Shown here: piece after piece, positions 46,981-48,873 of the stretch
Layout of the letters: the number at the start of each line of letters is the position of its first letter
How positions within the stretch are numbered: position 1 is the stretch's first letter
Notes under the pieces: model-generated
Seen by the model: only the letters and a program-made list of their open reading frames with translations
The model's database searches: none
What the model was told of the DNA's origin: nothing
Assembly (NCBI GenBank): GCA_947169235.1
Contig: CAMVOY010000011.1
Location: forward strand, 1 to 48,873
Direction of reading: 5' to 3'
DNA length: 48,873 nt
DNA from: an uncultured Lachnospiraceae bacterium
Lineage (GTDB): Bacteria; Bacillota; Clostridia; Lachnospirales; Lachnospiraceae
Position numbers and translations under genes: made by a program

Positions 46981-47637
46981 ATGGCAGCACTTCCGTCAAA
47001 ACCGAATACGAAGATGAGCAAGTCGGTGGAGTTCGTCGCTAAAAAGCGCCGTTCTATCGTTACTTTTTCATTTGTCATCTGTCTGGTTGCGGTGGCTGCG
47101 ATCGGAGGATACTACCAGGTCATGAAACGTCAGAAGATGCAGTCCGAGGTGAAGACGCCGACGACTGAGCTTGAAAAGCTGATCGCGAAAGACCTGGATA
47201 TCGGTTATCCTGAGACTCCGACAGAGGTTATGAAGCTCTGGGGAAGGCTTAACCAGTGCATCTACAACGCAAAGGTAAGTGATGAGGAGTTCAAATCACT
47301 CGCTCTCCAGCTCAGAAAGATGTACAGTTCCGACCTCCTGGATCAGAACCCTGAGGAGCAGCATTTAAAGAAGCTTGCGGATGAGGTTGAGCAGTTCAAG
47401 GATGACAAAAAGAAGATAGTCAGTTACTCGGCGGAGACCGGATCTGCGGTGCAGTACAAGACGATAAATGACAGAGAATGCGCGTACATAAAGATATCAT
47501 ATTTCATGAATACCGGTGGAAGATCGTACGCGAAAACATTCCAGGATTTCATTCTCGTAAAACAGAACGAGAGATGGAAGATACTTGGATTTAAAAATGG
47601 CAAGCAGGAGGACGCGTCGAAGGAAGAAGCGACGTGA
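46981..47637 (+). CDS. Membrane-anchored protein of unknown function
   Basis: 218 aa. A short basic N-terminus (MAALPSKPNTKMSKSVEFVA) is followed by one transmembrane helix at about 25-45 (IVTFSFVICLVAVAAIGGYY) and an extracytoplasmic domain with helices (LIAKDLDIGYPETPTEVMKL) and a beta-rich end (ECAYIKISYFMNTGG, FILVKQNERWKILGFKNG). I recognise the type from Lachnospiraceae but cannot name a function. ATG 46981 has GGGGGA upstream; a TTG at 46948 has none. It starts 45 bases after rnz and ends before a terminator, so rnz and this gene form one unit. Confidence 0.78.
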   Translation: MAALPSKPNTKMSKSVEFVAKKRRSIVTFSFVICLVAVAAIGGYYQVMKRQKMQSEVKTPTTELEKLIAKDLDIGYPETPTEVMKLWGRLNQCIYNAKVSDEEFKSLALQLRKMYSSDLLDQNPEEQHLKKLADEVEQFKDDKKKIVSYSAETGSAVQYKTINDRECAYIKISYFMNTGGRSYAKTFQDFILVKQNERWKILGFKNGKQEDASKEEAT

Positions 47638-47651
47638 TCCGATGAATGATC

Positions 47652-47693
47652 ACAGCCGGCATCAGCTTGGAAGCGAGCGTGGCGGCTGTTTTT
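47652..47693 (+). terminator. Rho-independent terminator of the rnz operon
   Basis: ACAGCCG (47652-47658) pairs with CGGCTGT (47683-47689), an inner AGCTT/AAGC stem is possible, and TTTTT follows at once. Confidence 0.82.
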
Positions 47694-47736
47694 ATGAGTT
47701 GGACTACGGATATTTGTGCTCGACTTGGAGGGTTTT

Positions 47737-48744
47737 ATGGAATTACTGGCGATAGAGAGCTCGTGTGATGAGACTGCGGCAGCGGTGGTACGTGACGGCA
47801 GAGAGGTGCTGTCAAACATCATCGCGTCACAGATCGAGACACACAAGCTGTATGGAGGCGTGGTGCCTGAGATCGCATCGAGGAAGCATACAGAGGTAAT
47901 AAATCAGGTTATAGATGAGGCTTTGTCTAAGGCTGACAGGAGTCTGTCCGATATGGACGCTATCTGTGTGACTTACGGGCCGGGGCTCGTGGGTGCGCTG
48001 TTGGTAGGTGTAGGAGTGGCTAAGGCACTCGCATATGCCACGGACAAGCCATTGGTCGGAGTTCATCATATAGAGGGGCATATCGCAGCGAATTATATAG
48101 CGCATCCGGATCTCGAGCCTCCGTTTCTGTGTCTGGTGGCATCCGGAGGACACTCGCATCTGGTCATCGTAAAGGATTACGGCGAGTACGAGGTGCTTGG
48201 TCGTACGCGTGATGATGCCGCGGGAGAAGCCTTTGACAAGGTTGCAAGGGCTATAGGCCTGGGGTATCCCGGTGGCCCGAAAATAGATAAGCTTGCCCGT
48301 GAGGGAAACCCTCAAGCCATCGAGTTTCCGAGAGCTTCAATCGAGGATGCACCTTATGATTTTTCGTTCAGCGGGGTGAAGTCGGCAGTGCTAAACTACC
48401 TGAATTCCTGTGAGATGAAAGGTGAAGAGGTAAACCGTGCTGATGTCGCAGCTTCTTTCCAGGAGGCGGTGACGGATGTGCTCACCGATCACACCATGCA
48501 GGCGGCTATGGATCATGGTATCCACAGGATCGCGCTCGCCGGTGGAGTTGCATGCAACTCATATCTCAGAGATAAGATGAGTGCGGCCTGTGAGACCAGG
48601 GGATATCGCTTTTTCATGCCTCCGCCGATCCTGTGTACGGATAATGCAGCCATGATCGGAAGCGCAGGCTACTACGAATTTATGAAGGGTGTTCGCCATG
48701 GATTGGACCTGAATGCAGTCCCGGCTCTCGCTCTCGGAAAATAA
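47737..48744 (+). CDS. tsaD: tRNA t6A-modification transferase TsaD
   Basis: Transfers the threonylcarbamoyl group to A37 of ANN-reading tRNAs. 335 aa, a normal length. N-terminus [19 protein letters not shown], metal-binding [11 protein letters not shown], then [11 protein letters not shown], and the late [15 protein letters not shown] and [17 protein letters not shown], all diagnostic. ATG 47737 is chosen because TTGGAGGG lies before it; an upstream GTG in the same frame lacks a ribosome site. The gene follows a terminator with no clear promoter in the 43-base gap, so its promoter is not identified. Confidence 0.98.
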   Translation: MELLAIESSCDETAAAVVRDGREVLSNIIASQIETHKLYGGVVPEIASRKHTEVINQVIDEALSKADRSLSDMDAICVTYGPGLVGALLVGVGVAKALAYATDKPLVGVHHIEGHIAANYIAHPDLEPPFLCLVASGGHSHLVIVKDYGEYEVLGRTRDDAAGEAFDKVARAIGLGYPGGPKIDKLAREGNPQAIEFPRASIEDAPYDFSFSGVKSAVLNYLNSCEMKGEEVNRADVAASFQEAVTDVLTDHTMQAAMDHGIHRIALAGGVACNSYLRDKMSAACETRGYRFFMPPPILCTDNAAMIGSAGYYEFMKGVRHGLDLNAVPALALGK

Positions 48745-48757
48745 ACCGAAAAATGTC

Positions 48758-48787
48758 TTGACAGACAGTATATAAAAATGGTATAAT
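48758..48787 (+). promoter_or_regulatory. Promoter of the tRNA-Ser gene
   Basis: TTGACA (48758-48763), 18-base spacer, TATAAT (48782-48787), with CTGTGGT eight bases after it (48796-48802). Confidence 0.88.
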
Positions 48788-48820
48788 CATCGTTGCTGTG
48801 GTCAAGTTCAGCGTTTTTTT

Positions 48821-48873
48821 GGAGAGGTATCGAAGTGGTCATAACGAGGCGGTCTTGAAAACCGTTTGTCCGC
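48821..48873 (+). tRNA. tRNA-Ser (anticodon UGA), 3' part beyond the window
   Basis: The acceptor 5' strand is GGAGAGG, the D-arm has the GTGG of serine tRNAs, and the anticodon loop is CTTGAAA closed by GCGGT/ACCGT, giving anticodon TGA. It reads UCN codons. The window ends within the long variable arm; the T-arm and 3' acceptor strand are missing. Seven T residues directly precede the gene. Confidence 0.88.

Overview
The window looks like a piece of a Gram-positive, strictly anaerobic Lachnospiraceae-type chromosome (Clostridia; Butyrivibrio/Roseburia/Lachnospira relatives). The reasons are family content and style: strong GGAGG-type ribosome sites, TTGACA/TATAAT promoters often with a TG extension, a CIRCE-controlled hrcA-grpE-dnaK-dnaJ operon, a methionine aminopeptidase with an N-terminal SEC-C motif, RNase Y, FliB, a CDP-glycerol-type polymer transferase and cytoplasmic glycosidases. 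The placement is inference from recognised families; no search was run. Coding density is high, no gap exceeds 300 bases, and I see no phage, insertion sequence or CRISPR array.

Layout. 1-3487: the 3' part of hslO (Hsp33), a YunG-like protein, and a membrane HD-GYP/GGDEF protein. 3500-6700: an apparent operon of a secreted cell-wall amidase, a STAS domain fused to an APH-like kinase, and a Cys-based phosphatase, closed by a perfect terminator. 6704-12719: a self-contained four-gene operon with its own promoter, encoding a BspA-like LRR protein, a DUF2201 metallopeptidase/VWA-like protein, a MoxR-type AAA+ ATPase and a TIR-TM-beta-propeller protein. This is the best candidate for an undescribed system. 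12763-19383: map, valS, a 47-aa protein, a zinc-ribbon/TPR membrane protein and fliB. 19440-21172: rny with its own promoter and terminator. 21157-24178 (minus strand): a FliK-like gene with a sigma-D-like promoter, overlapping an acyltransferase-3 gene. 24303-29336: the heat-shock operon. 29360-31463 (minus strand): an acidic unknown protein and an alpha/beta-hydrolase-like anchored protein that lacks the nucleophile elbow. 31531-32954: a GH13 amylase-family enzyme whose promoter shares its -35 bases with the divergent hydrolase promoter. 32986-43281: a colinear run of L,D-transpeptidase, leuS, a glycerophosphotransferase, a GH3 glycosidase and a second TIR-TM-propeller gene whose GTG start overlaps the GH3 stop. 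43308-48744: a SprA-like HExxH protein, a YcxB-like protein, tsaE, tsaB, rnz, an anchored unknown and tsaD. The window ends inside a tRNA-Ser(UGA).

Themes. Two paralogous TIR-TM-propeller proteins sit in different contexts, one with a MoxR/VWA/LRR module and one coupled to a glycosidase in a cell-envelope gene run; both keep the W-x3-E position where catalytic TIR NADases carry their glutamate. Envelope functions recur (amidase, L,D-transpeptidase, polymer transferase, acyltransferase), as do signalling ones (c-di-GMP enzymes, STAS-kinase/phosphatase). Motility is hinted at by fliB and the FliK-like gene, away from any flagellar cluster. Two roughly 80-base stem-loops of similar design, a duplicated promoter/leader and a repeated CTGTRGT tract just after four -10 boxes are the main non-coding signals.
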